A program made the position numbers and the translations under genes. A stretch of 64,000 nucleotides of DNA from Erythrobacter sp. (GTDB lineage Bacteria; Pseudomonadota; Alphaproteobacteria; Sphingomonadales; Sphingomonadaceae), in assembly GCA_025698865.1 (NCBI GenBank), contig JAILWQ010000003.1:434001-498000 (forward strand). Direction: 5' to 3'. Shown here piece after piece: positions 53,693 through 61,621 of the stretch. Each line of letters starts with the position of its first letter. The stretch's first letter is position 1. The notes beneath the pieces were generated by a model. It was not told the DNA's origin and made no database searches. It saw nothing but the letters and a program-made list of their open reading frames with translations.

Positions 53693-55291
53693 TTAGAGAA
53701 GAATGTCTTTGGGCTTGGTCTTGCGCAGCCATCCCGCCACCCACATGCGGGTAAGCGTGACCGCGGTGAACACGCTCGTGAACAGGCCGATCACCAGCAC
53801 CACCGCGAAGCCGCGAACCGGGCCGGAGCCGAACAGGAACAGCAGCACGCCGGCGATGAAGTTGGTGATGTTCGCATCGTAGATCGCGCGGCTGGCTTCT
53901 GTGTAACCGTTTTCCACGGCAGCGACGACCCGCCGCCCCCGTTTTCGCTCTTCGCGTATGCGTTCATTGATCAGCACGTTGGCATCCACCGCCGCGCCGA
54001 TGGTCAGCACGAAACCGGCAATGCCCGGCAGGGTCAGCGTGGTGTTGAGCACGGCCATGATGCCGAGGATCATCAGCACGTTGATGACGAGCGCCACGGT
54101 CGCATAGACACCGAAGCGGCCATAGGTCGCCATCATCAGCACGATCACCGCGAGCGAGCCGATCGCCATGGCGACGATGCCCTTGCGGATCGAGTCGGCG
54201 CCAAGATCGGGGCCGACCGTGCGCTCCTCGATCACGGCAAGATCGATCGGCAGAGCCCCCGAACGCAGTGAAATGGCCAGATTGTTCGCGGTATCGACGT
54301 TGAACCCGCCGGAAATTTGTGCACTTCCGCCCAGAATCGGCTCGTTGATGTTCGGCGCGGACAGAACCTTGCCGTCGAGAATGATCGCGAAGGGCTTCTT
54401 GACGTTCTCGGTCGTCAGCCGGGCGAAGCGTGCGCCGCCCTGCTGGTCGAAGGTGATCGAGACCACTGGCTCGTTGGTCTGGGGGTCGAAGCTCTGCTGC
54501 GCGCCCACCAGATTGTCGCCGCGAATGCCGCCGAGGCGGCGGACGGCGAGGGACTGGCCCTCGCCAGTGGTCCCTTCGGCGAACGGCACGACTTCGCTGC
54601 CCGGAGGGGCGCGGCCCTCGGCCACGTCGCTCGGCAGCGCGGTCTGGTCGACCAGCTTGAACTCGAGACGCGCGGTCTGACCCAGCAGCTCCTTGAGCGC
54701 TTCGGGATCCTCGAGACCGGGCACCTGCACGACGATGCGGGTATCGCTCTGGCGGATGATGGTCGGCTCGCGCGTGCCGAGCGCGTCGATACGCTTGCGC
54801 ACCACTTCGGTGGCGCTGTCCATCGCGTCGTCGACCGCCTGGTCGAGCCCGGCCTGCGTCTGGCTGAGGACGACGCGGTTGCCGTCGACCACCTGGAGGT
54901 CCCACTCACGGGTCAGACCCGCGCCGTTCACCAGCGGCAGAAGCAGTTCGCGCGCCCGGTCGATATCGGCCGGATCGTCGAGCATGAAGCTGAGCCGGCC
55001 GTTCGCGGTCGAGACGTCGCCGATGCGGATGCGCGGCTCGGCCTGACGCATCGCGCCGCGCACCGCCTCTTCCATGTTCTCAAGACGCTGCGAGGCCACC
55101 TGCGAGGGCTCGGCCTCAAGCAGGATGTGGCTGCCCCCGGCAAGGTCGAGACCCAGATTGACCGTCGGGTCGGGCAGCGCGGCGGGCCAGCGCTGGCCCG
55201 AGAGCGAAGCGAGCGATGGCAGGGCCGCAAGAATGGCCACGGCGGTAATCAGCCAGAGCCAGGTTTTCTTCCAAGTCGGAAAGTCGAGCAT
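53693..55291 (-). CDS. secD: Protein translocase subunit SecD
   Basis: Partner of SecF, 532 residues. It has one N-terminal membrane segment, a large periplasmic domain (about 35-330) with L-G-L-D-L-A-G-G near residue 48, and five C-terminal membrane segments. The proton-path motif G-A-A-V-D-A-N-V-L-I-N-E-R-I-R-E-E lies near 435-450. Length and order are normal for alphaproteobacteria. Confidence 0.96.
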   Translation of the reverse strand: MLDFPTWKKTWLWLITAVAILAALPSLASLSGQRWPAALPDPTVNLGLDLAGGSHILLEAEPSQVASQRLENMEEAVRGAMRQAEPRIRIGDVSTANGRLSFMLDDPADIDRARELLLPLVNGAGLTREWDLQVVDGNRVVLSQTQAGLDQAVDDAMDSATEVVRKRIDALGTREPTIIRQSDTRIVVQVPGLEDPEALKELLGQTARLEFKLVDQTALPSDVAEGRAPPGSEVVPFAEGTTGEGQSLAVRRLGGIRGDNLVGAQQSFDPQTNEPVVSITFDQQGGARFARLTTENVKKPFAIILDGKVLSAPNINEPILGGSAQISGGFNVDTANNLAISLRSGALPIDLAVIEERTVGPDLGADSIRKGIVAMAIGSLAVIVLMMATYGRFGVYATVALVINVLMILGIMAVLNTTLTLPGIAGFVLTIGAAVDANVLINERIREERKRGRRVVAAVENGYTEASRAIYDANITNFIAGVLLFLFGSGPVRGFAVVLVIGLFTSVFTAVTLTRMWVAGWLRKTKPKDILL

Positions 55292-55323
55292 GTGGGTGGG
55301 TCGCCTCTAGATAGCGGGCCGTG

Positions 55324-55647
55324 TCAATCGTTGGCGGGCTTGGCCCCGGCGGGCGGAACGACGTCGCCGATCGTGTTGCGCACCGCCTTCACCACCATGC
55401 CCTTGGCAAGCTCGATGTGGACGTAATCGTCCTCGACCTTGGTGATCTTGCCGACGAGGCCGCCTGCGGTGACGACCTGATCGCCGCGGCTGAGACCGGC
55501 GACCTTCTGCTGATGCGCTTTCTGCTGGCGCATCTGCGGGCGGATGATCAGGAACCAGAAGATCGCGATCATGCCGACGATCGGCAGCCAGCTGATCCAC
55601 GAGGGGGGCGGCGCGGCGCCGGATGCGGCGGCGAGAATATCGAGCAT
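55324..55647 (-). CDS. yajC: Preprotein translocase subunit YajC
   Basis: Small single-span membrane protein of 107 residues that associates with SecDF. It has one hydrophobic helix (about 18-38, P-I-V-G-M-I-A-I-F-W-F-L-I-I-R-P) followed by Q-M-R-Q-Q-K and a small soluble domain with G-D-Q-V-V-T-A-G-G near 60. It opens the yajC-secD-secF unit. Confidence 0.95.
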   Translation of the reverse strand: MLDILAAASGAAPPPSWISWLPIVGMIAIFWFLIIRPQMRQQKAHQQKVAGLSRGDQVVTAGGLVGKITKVEDDYVHIELAKGMVVKAVRNTIGDVVPPAGAKPAND

Positions 55648-55857
55648 TGGGTTAGACGATCCAGTATTCGAGTTGAGGCAGGAGCGACGAGCGGTACCGC
55701 TGAACGAGCGTCAGCGGACGGCCACCCGTTGCCGGAAAGACGCGCGCGCCTAACAGCATTGGCGGGGCGGAGCAATCTATAGCAAGGTCTTGCCATGCAG
55801 CGTCACACCGCTTGCCATGCGCGGGGACCCTGCCTATAGGCCCGCCTCCACTGGACT

Positions 55858-55934
55858 CGGGACGTAGCGCAGCCTGGTAGCGCATCACACTGGGGGTGTG
55901 GGGGTCGCAGGTTCGAATCCTGTCGTCCCGACCA
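55858..55934 (+). tRNA. tRNA-Pro (GGG)
   Basis: Acceptor stem CGGGACG/CGTCCCG, discriminator A, encoded CCA, D-arm GCGCAGCCTGGTAGCGC, anticodon stem CACAC-TGGGGGT-GTG with anticodon GGG, and T-loop GGTTCGAATCC. The first base C is usual for tRNA-Pro. Confidence 0.96.
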
Positions 55935-56002
55935 GTGGAAAATCCCCCCGGATGTTGGATTGTGTCGCCTTCCCCCTCGGCGGATGCCCGATCTTTCCTA
56001 CT

Positions 56003-56019
56003 CTAACCGATATGGTTAG
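56003..56019. promoter_or_regulatory. Inverted repeat with CtrA-like half-site before the holin gene
   Basis: CTAACC-gatat-GGTTAG lies 28 bases before the holin start codon. Its minus strand contains CTAACCAT, seven of eight bases of the CtrA half-site TTAACCAT. CtrA controls gene-transfer-agent genes in other alphaproteobacteria, so this is a plausible operator, but the match is imperfect. Confidence 0.4.
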
Positions 56020-56046
56020 CTCAGACGGTTCTTCAGGAGAACCGCC

Positions 56047-56460
56047 ATGGCCATCGTCGATTCGCTCATCGGACCCATCGCCTCGATCATCGACAAGGTG
56101 ATCCCGGACCGCGACGCACGTGCGCGCGCCAGGCTCGCCCTTCTCGAACTGGAAGGGACGCAGGAATTGAAGCTGGTGGAAACGCGCCTGTCCGCGATCG
56201 TGGCCGAGGCGCAGGCCGCCGATCCATGGACCAGCCGCGCCCGCCCCAGCTTCCTCTACGTCATGTACGCGCTGATCCTTTTCTCCGTGCCGATGGGCGT
56301 CATCGCCGCTTTCGACCCCATCACCTCCCGAGCGATCGGCGACGGCATGACCAGCTATCTCGCCGCCTTGCCCGAGGCGCTCTACGCACTCTTCGGCACC
56401 GGCTATCTCGGCTACACGGCGGCGCGCCAGTGGGGAAAGGTGAAGGGCGTAGACGCGTGA
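56047..56460 (+). CDS. GTA-type 3TM holin family protein
   Basis: A 137-residue protein of the holin family linked to gene-transfer-agent release (three predicted membrane regions). An N-terminal amphipathic part with basic I-P-D-R-D-A-R-A-R-A-R is followed by E-L-E-G-T-Q-E-L and the strongly hydrophobic V-M-Y-A-L-I-L-F-S-V-P-M-G-V-I-A near residue 80, then a second hydrophobic stretch near 105-122. A good AGGAGA site precedes ATG 56047. No endolysin, spanin or phage gene is adjacent, so it may be a stand-alone lysis gene serving a GTA cluster elsewhere, or a relic. Confidence 0.8.
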   Translation: MAIVDSLIGPIASIIDKVIPDRDARARARLALLELEGTQELKLVETRLSAIVAEAQAADPWTSRARPSFLYVMYALILFSVPMGVIAAFDPITSRAIGDGMTSYLAALPEALYALFGTGYLGYTAARQWGKVKGVDA

Positions 56461-56485
56461 GCGGGGCTCGCGCTATCCTCATGCC

Positions 56486-56920
56486 ATGACCGAGACCGTC
56501 TTCGTCCTCAACGGCCCCAATCTCAACCTTCTCGGGACGCGCGAGCCGGAAATATACGGCTCGCGCACTCTCGGCGACATCGAGGCTCTGGTGCGCGAAA
56601 AGGCCGATGAGGTCGGCCTTCTCGTCGAATTCCGCCAGTCCAACCACGAAGGCGATCTGGTCGACTGGCTGCACGAGGCGCATCGGAAAGGCGCGAAGGC
56701 GGTCCTGCTGAACGCCGCGGCCTACACCCATACCTCGATCGCCTTACTCGACGCGATCAAGGCGATCGCGGTTCCGGTGATCGAGGTTCACCTCTCCGAT
56801 CCGGGAAAGCGCGAACCGTTCCGGCACCTTTCCTATGTCGCGATGGGCGCAGTCGACACCGTTCAGGGAATGGGTCCGCAAGGCTATGTCGTGGCGCTCG
56901 AGAAGGCCGCAGCACTGTAA
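56486..56920 (+). CDS. aroQ: Type II 3-dehydroquinate dehydratase
   Basis: Third enzyme of the shikimate pathway, making 3-dehydroshikimate. The 144-residue dodecameric type starts T-V-F-V-L-N-G-P-N-L-N-L-L-G with catalytic Tyr24 (E-I-Y-G-S-R). H-T-S-I-A-L-L-D and E-V-H-L-S-D-P follow with the active-site histidine and substrate residues. aroQ-accB-accC is a common proteobacterial order, which the next two genes complete. Confidence 0.96.
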   Translation: MTETVFVLNGPNLNLLGTREPEIYGSRTLGDIEALVREKADEVGLLVEFRQSNHEGDLVDWLHEAHRKGAKAVLLNAAAYTHTSIALLDAIKAIAVPVIEVHLSDPGKREPFRHLSYVAMGAVDTVQGMGPQGYVVALEKAAAL

Positions 56921-56993
56921 AAGGGGTCCGCTTGCCCTTGCCAGTTGCGAATCGCGGTAGCATAGCGCGCGCCACGCAATTTCAAGGACCAGC

Positions 56994-57479
56994 ATGGCTG
57001 ATACCAAGCGCGACGCCGAGCGCAAATCCGGCATGGATGTGGATACGAAACTGGTGCGCGAGCTCGCCGAGATGCTCGCCGAGACCGGATTGACCGAGAT
57101 CGAGGTGGAAGACGGCGAACGCAAGGTCCGCGTGTCGCGCGGGGCGCTGGCCGCCGTCGCACCCGCTGCCGCCCCCGCCCTGCCGGCTGCCGCGGCAGCA
57201 CCGGCGGCGCAGGCGGCCGATGCGCCTGCTCAGACTGCCGACCTTGCCGGAGCGGTCAAGTCGCCCATGGTCGGGACCGTCTATCTCGCGCCCGAGCCGG
57301 GTGCCGACGATTTCGTGCGGATCGGCGACAGCGTGAAGGAGGGGCAGACCATCGTGATCGTCGAGGCGATGAAGGTGATGAACCCGATCACCGCCGACAG
57401 GTCGGGCACGGTCAAGGCCATTCTGGTCGACAACGCCCAGCCCGTGGAATTCGACCAGCCGCTCGTCGTGATCGGCTGA
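56994..57479 (+). CDS. accB: Biotin carboxyl carrier protein of acetyl-CoA carboxylase
   Basis: Carrier of the carboxybiotin arm in malonyl-CoA synthesis. The 161-residue product has an N-terminal region, an Ala/Pro-rich linker (about 52-82), and the biotinyl domain with biotin acceptor Lys127 (E-A-M-K-V-M-N). The second position after Lys is Val-Met, a normal variant of the A-M-K-M motif. It is followed by accC after seven bases. Confidence 0.96.
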   Translation: MADTKRDAERKSGMDVDTKLVRELAEMLAETGLTEIEVEDGERKVRVSRGALAAVAPAAAPALPAAAAAPAAQAADAPAQTADLAGAVKSPMVGTVYLAPEPGADDFVRIGDSVKEGQTIVIVEAMKVMNPITADRSGTVKAILVDNAQPVEFDQPLVVIG

Positions 57480-57486
57480 TCGTCCC

Positions 57487-58836
57487 ATGCCGATCGAACG
57501 CATACTGATTGCCAATCGCGGCGAGATCGCGCTCCGCATCCACCGCGCCGCGCATGAAATGGGTATCGAGACCGTCGCGGTGCACTCCACCGCCGATGCC
57601 GATGCCATGCATGTCCGCCTCGCCGACCACGCGGTCTGCATCGGGCCGCCGGCGGCGGGCGAGAGCTATCTCAACATCGCCAACATCATCTCGGCCGCCG
57701 AGATCGCCCAAGCCGACGCGATCCATCCGGGCTACGGTTTCCTCTCGGAAAACGCCAAGTTCGCCGAGATCGTCGAGGCGCACGACATCGCGTGGATCGG
57801 GCCGAAGCCCGAACATATCCGCACGATGGGCGACAAGGTCGAGGCCAAGCGCACCGCCGGCAAGCTCGGCCTGCCGCTCGTTCCGGGCAGCGACGGCGCC
57901 GTCTCCGATTTCGACGAGGCGCGGGCGATCGCGGCCGAGATCGGCTATCCCGTCATCATCAAGGCGGCGAGCGGTGGCGGCGGCCGCGGCATGAAAGTGT
58001 GCGAGGCCGAGGACCAGCTCGAGACGCTGATGCGCCAAGCTGGCAGCGAGGCGAAGGCCGCCTTCGGCGACGCCACCGTCTATATCGAGAAATATCTCGG
58101 CAACCCGCGCCACATCGAATTCCAGGTGTTCGGCGACGGGCGCGGCGCCGCGATCCATCTGGGCGAGCGCGACTGCTCACTCCAGCGCCGGCACCAGAAG
58201 GTGCTGGAGGAAGCGCCCTCCCCGGTCCTCTCCAGCGAAGAACGCGATCGCATGGGCGAAATCTGCGCGCAGGCGATGCGCGACATGGCCTATCGCGGCG
58301 CGGGCACAATCGAGTTCCTGTGGGAAAACGGCGAGTTCTACTTCATCGAGATGAACACCCGCTTGCAGGTCGAACATCCGGTCACCGAGATGATCACCGG
58401 CATCGATCTCGTGCGCGAACAGATCCGTATCGCCGACGGCAAGGACCTGTCCTGCAAGCAGGAGGACATCCGCTTCGAAGGCCACGCGATCGAGTGCCGG
58501 ATCAATGCGGAGGATCCCTTCACCTTCGCGCCGAGCCCAGGTCAGGTGACGCATTACCATGCCGCAGGGGGCATGCATGTGCGCGTCGATAGCGGGCTCT
58601 ACGCCGGATACCGCATTCCGCCCTATTACGATTCGATGATCGCGAAGCTTATCGTCTATGGCCGCACGCGCGAGCGCTGCATCATGCGGCTGCGCCGTGC
58701 GCTCGAGGAGATGGTGGTCGAGGGTGTGAAGACCTCGATCCCGCTGCATCAGCAACTGCTTCACCAGAACGACGTGCTGAGCGGGGATTACTCGATCAAA
58801 TGGCTCGAGGAATGGCTCGCCGGGCGTGACGCCTGA
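57487..58836 (+). CDS. accC: Biotin carboxylase of acetyl-CoA carboxylase
   Basis: ATP-grasp enzyme that carboxylates AccB-bound biotin. The 449 residues match AccC. Motifs: I-A-N-R-G-E-I-A near residue 8, [10 protein letters not shown] near 80, the glycine-rich ATP loop S-G-G-G-G-R-G-M near 163, and [10 protein letters not shown] near 288. It forms an operon with accB. Confidence 0.97.
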   Translation: MPIERILIANRGEIALRIHRAAHEMGIETVAVHSTADADAMHVRLADHAVCIGPPAAGESYLNIANIISAAEIAQADAIHPGYGFLSENAKFAEIVEAHDIAWIGPKPEHIRTMGDKVEAKRTAGKLGLPLVPGSDGAVSDFDEARAIAAEIGYPVIIKAASGGGGRGMKVCEAEDQLETLMRQAGSEAKAAFGDATVYIEKYLGNPRHIEFQVFGDGRGAAIHLGERDCSLQRRHQKVLEEAPSPVLSSEERDRMGEICAQAMRDMAYRGAGTIEFLWENGEFYFIEMNTRLQVEHPVTEMITGIDLVREQIRIADGKDLSCKQEDIRFEGHAIECRINAEDPFTFAPSPGQVTHYHAAGGMHVRVDSGLYAGYRIPPYYDSMIAKLIVYGRTRERCIMRLRRALEEMVVEGVKTSIPLHQQLLHQNDVLSGDYSIKWLEEWLAGRDA

Positions 58837-58862
58837 ACGCCGACGCGGGCGGTATCGCCGCG

Positions 58863-60101
58863 TTGGTTGAGCCTACGGACGGACAGCCAGGCGAGGTTTG
58901 CGAAGCCTCGCTCGCCGTGGGCATCGTCGCCTGGACCTATCCGCCCGAAAAGAGCGGACTGGCAGTGGCGGCGCGGGAAATCGCGCAGTCGCTTGTCGCC
59001 AGCGGCCACCACGTACGTGTCCTGACACTCGACAGATCCGGCCGCGCGATGGACGGTGCGGTCGAGGTGGTCGGCCTCGCCGATGCGTTGACATGGCCGT
59101 TGCGCGTCCTGCGCAAGCTGGCCGGCTTCGGTCACCTCGCCGCGCCGCTGGCATTCCGCAAGGCGATCGCCCGTGAACACCGACGGCGCCGCTTCGACGT
59201 GGTCGAGGGCACCAACTGGTACGCGCCGCTCGCGCTGGCGCCGCGGGCTGGCATTCCGCTGGTCACGCGGTGCAGCAGCCCGGTGGCCGAGACGCTCGAA
59301 CAGCTTGAGACATTGCGCAACCGCATCGACGGATGGGCGGCGCGAACACTGGAGGCTGTGAGCGCGCGGGCCAGCGCCGGCCTGATCTCGAACAGCCGCG
59401 AACACGGGCGCAAGATCGCTTCCCTCTACAACGCTCCCGCGCCGCCCTCCCCGGAACACGCGCTCATCGGTCTCAGCCTTTCGCCCGAGTTTCTCGAGCG
59501 GGCGCGGAACGCCGGTTTTCCGGACCCGCAATCCGGGCAAATCGAGGTGCTGTTCGTCGGCAGGCCGGAAGCGCGCAAGGGCTTCGACGCGGTGGCACGG
59601 GCGGCGCAAATCCTCGCGGACCGCCCGGTCGATTTCCGGGTGGTGGGCGTCACGCCTGCCGATTTCGAGGCAGCGGCGGGTGATTGTCCAGGGCCGAACG
59701 TGACCTGCCGCCACCGCCTTGATCAGGAGGAATTGCTGCGCGCCTTCGAGGCCGCGCATGTCGTGCTCTGCCCGTCGCGCTATGAGAGCTTCGGCCTCGT
59801 CTATCAGGAAGCGATGGCGTTCGGCCGCGTGGTCATCGCCTGCGCCGAGGATCCGTCCGCCCGCGAATTTCTCGGCGAGACCGGCGGCGGCCTGCTGGTG
59901 GAGCGCTGCGAGGGCGGCGCCATCGCCGCTGCACTGGCCGAGCTGTTGAAGGACCGCGCCCTGTTAAAGGATTGGCGCGCGAAGGCACTTGCGGCCTCGG
60001 GCCGGTTCGACCGCACCTCGCTCGCGAAGCAGACGGCCGTCGCCTACAGAAACGCCATCCAGCGTTCCGGCATCGGCTCGAGGAGCGCCGCCTCGTCCTG
60101 A
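58863..60101 (+). CDS. GT4-family glycosyltransferase
   Basis: GT-B glycosyltransferase of about 412 residues. The N-terminal domain has V-G-I-V-A-W-T-Y-P-P-E-K-S-G near residue 19. The C-terminal domain has L-F-V-G-R-P-E-A-R-K-G near 237 and P-S-R-Y-E-S-F-G-L-V-Y-Q-E-A near 305 (the E-x7-E type donor site). The start is uncertain: TTG 58863 is the only start upstream of the conserved core, while GTG 58917 would begin exactly at G-I-V-A-W-T. It stands 26 bases after accC. Donor and acceptor are unknown. Confidence 0.84.
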   Translation: MVEPTDGQPGEVCEASLAVGIVAWTYPPEKSGLAVAAREIAQSLVASGHHVRVLTLDRSGRAMDGAVEVVGLADALTWPLRVLRKLAGFGHLAAPLAFRKAIAREHRRRRFDVVEGTNWYAPLALAPRAGIPLVTRCSSPVAETLEQLETLRNRIDGWAARTLEAVSARASAGLISNSREHGRKIASLYNAPAPPSPEHALIGLSLSPEFLERARNAGFPDPQSGQIEVLFVGRPEARKGFDAVARAAQILADRPVDFRVVGVTPADFEAAAGDCPGPNVTCRHRLDQEELLRAFEAAHVVLCPSRYESFGLVYQEAMAFGRVVIACAEDPSAREFLGETGGGLLVERCEGGAIAAALAELLKDRALLKDWRAKALAASGRFDRTSLAKQTAVAYRNAIQRSGIGSRSAASS

Positions 60102-60898
60102 AGGCGTTCGCCGCCCTCGGCCATGGCACCGTACTGTAGGCTGCGTTCGAGGACCCGCTGGCGGCTGAGCATGTGATCGATGGGTGCTGACAGGCCGAGC
60201 GTGGTATCCTCGAAGGGGACCACCGGCCGCTCATGGACGACACCGGCGAAGCGCACGTCGCGGTGCAGCAGGCGATACTGGATATCGGGATAGAGGCTCG
60301 CCAGCACCCCGTCGACATGACTGCGGCGCGGCAGGCCGACGGCCCGCAAACCCAGCGCCTGCGCCCGGCCGGCAAGCGCTATCGCCTGCCCCGCGCAGGC
60401 CATTGTAAGAGTCTCGTCGGTGTCGAGCTGGAGCACCCAATCGCTCGCAACGGCGTCCATGAGAAAATTGCGCTGGGCGGCAAAATCGCCGGCCATGGGG
60501 CGGGCAAGGACACGAACGCCATCGGGGGCATCCATGACAGGCTGATCCGCATCGACGACGATCAGGCGTTCGGAGAAAAGCGCAGCCATCGCGGCAGTCG
60601 CATCTAGAAAATGCGCAAGCTCGGGAGGCCGGGCGATCGCGGCAAGCGTTACACTTGCTTGCTCCCCGGCGCGCCGCGCGGTGGCAAAGGCGAGATTGCG
60701 CGCAGCCGCCTTGCCGAGAGCGATGCCCGCAGCCAGCGCCTCGCCGTCAGCATGAGTAAACAGCGCCAGCCGCGTCTCTTCTGGTCGGGCGATAGTCGCC
60801 GCGTCGTACGCGACCTCGCAATGGGTGCATTCACGCCACCCGTTCGGCCGGTCGTGGAAACCGGCGTTGCAGCATAGCGGACATCGCACATCGTCCAC
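60044..60898 (-). CDS. GT2-family glycosyltransferase with N-terminal zinc ribbon
   Basis: GT-A glycosyltransferase of about 284 residues from GTG 60898. It opens with a zinc-ribbon-like motif (C-P-L-C near residue 6 and C-T-H-C near 24), then a GT2 core resembling WaaE/KdtX. In that core A-A-Q-R-N-F-L and the metal motif L-D-T-D-E lie near residues 145-165. It probably adds a sugar to a surface glycan. It lies 30 bases after an lrp-type gene on the same strand and overlaps the convergent glycosyltransferase by 58 bases. The start could also be GTG 60889. Confidence 0.78.
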   Translation of the reverse strand: MDDVRCPLCCNAGFHDRPNGWRECTHCEVAYDAATIARPEETRLALFTHADGEALAAGIALGKAAARNLAFATARRAGEQASVTLAAIARPPELAHFLDATAAMAALFSERLIVVDADQPVMDAPDGVRVLARPMAGDFAAQRNFLMDAVASDWVLQLDTDETLTMACAGQAIALAGRAQALGLRAVGLPRRSHVDGVLASLYPDIQYRLLHRDVRFAGVVHERPVVPFEDTTLGLSAPIDHMLSRQRVLERSLQYGAMAEGGERLQDEAALLEPMPERWMAFL

Positions 60899-60927
60899 GG
60901 ACAGGTCGCCGCGCGGCCGGGATGCCG

Positions 60928-61389
60928 TCAGAGCGGGACGCCCGGCTCGTGCTTGGTGGTGCGGATCGTCAGGCTGGTCTTCACGCTCGCCACGTTCGGC
61001 GCGGGGGTCAGCTTGCTGGTGAGCAGTTCCTGAAAGGCCTGCAGATCGCGGCTGACGATCTTGAGAATGAAGTCGATCTCGCCGTTCAGCATGTGCACCT
61101 CGCGCACCTCGGGCAGGTCGCGCATCGCCGCCTCGAACTCGCGCAAGGCATCCTCCGCCTGGCTCTTGAGGCTGACCATCGCGAAAACCGTGATGGAAAA
61201 GCCGAGCTTCGCCGGATCGAGATCGGCGTGATAGCCGCGGATCACGCCGTCCTGCTCCAGGCTGCGCACCCGCCGCAGGCATGGCGGCGCGGTCAGCCCC
61301 ACCCTGCCGGCGAGTTCCACATTGGTGACTCGTCCTTCGTCCTGCAATTCGGCCAGCAATCGCCGGTCGATCTCATCCAGATTGGTCAT
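60928..61389 (-). CDS. Lrp/AsnC family transcription regulator
   Basis: Feast/famine regulator of 153 residues from ATG 61389. The helix-turn-helix spans about residues 4-60 (L-D-E-I-D-R-R-L-L-A-E-L, then R-V-T-N-V-E-L-A-G-R-V-G-L). The RAM effector domain follows, with the G-E-I-D-F-I-L-K-I-V stretch near 105. Amino acid effector is unknown; leucine dehydrogenase at 11505 is not adjacent. It is divergent from the kinase-like gene at 61622, sharing a 232-base intergenic region that is its most likely target. Confidence 0.92.
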   Translation of the reverse strand: MTNLDEIDRRLLAELQDEGRVTNVELAGRVGLTAPPCLRRVRSLEQDGVIRGYHADLDPAKLGFSITVFAMVSLKSQAEDALREFEAAMRDLPEVREVHMLNGEIDFILKIVSRDLQAFQELLTSKLTPAPNVASVKTSLTIRTTKHEPGVPL

Positions 61390-61621
61390 CTCGTGCGTCC
61401 CCAAAACGCGTTGTGGCGCGGGCGAGCCGTGGGCATCGCCGCAAGGATCGGACTCGTTCCGTGCCCTTGCGCCTAATATTGTTGTTTCTGCCAGCAATCG
61501 TCCCGCATTGCAACGAACGGGGTAACATTCCGTTCAGCGTGTTCCTTTCACGGGTTTTGATGTTCATAGGGCATGATGGCGAAGCGGAACGTATCGCGCG
61601 CGCCATCACTTACGGGACCCC
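61390..61621. other. Divergent intergenic region lrp / kinase-like gene
   Basis: A 232-base spacer with the promoters of two divergent genes. I could not fix -35/-10 boxes. A GTTC-N5-GTTC pair at 61532-61544 resembles a LexA site but has the wrong spacing. Confidence 0.4.

Noticed and set aside
61532-61544. GTTC-N5-GTTC before the kinase-like gene, resembling a LexA site
   Set aside because: The alphaproteobacterial LexA rule needs N7 between the half-sites; N5 puts them on the wrong helical phase.
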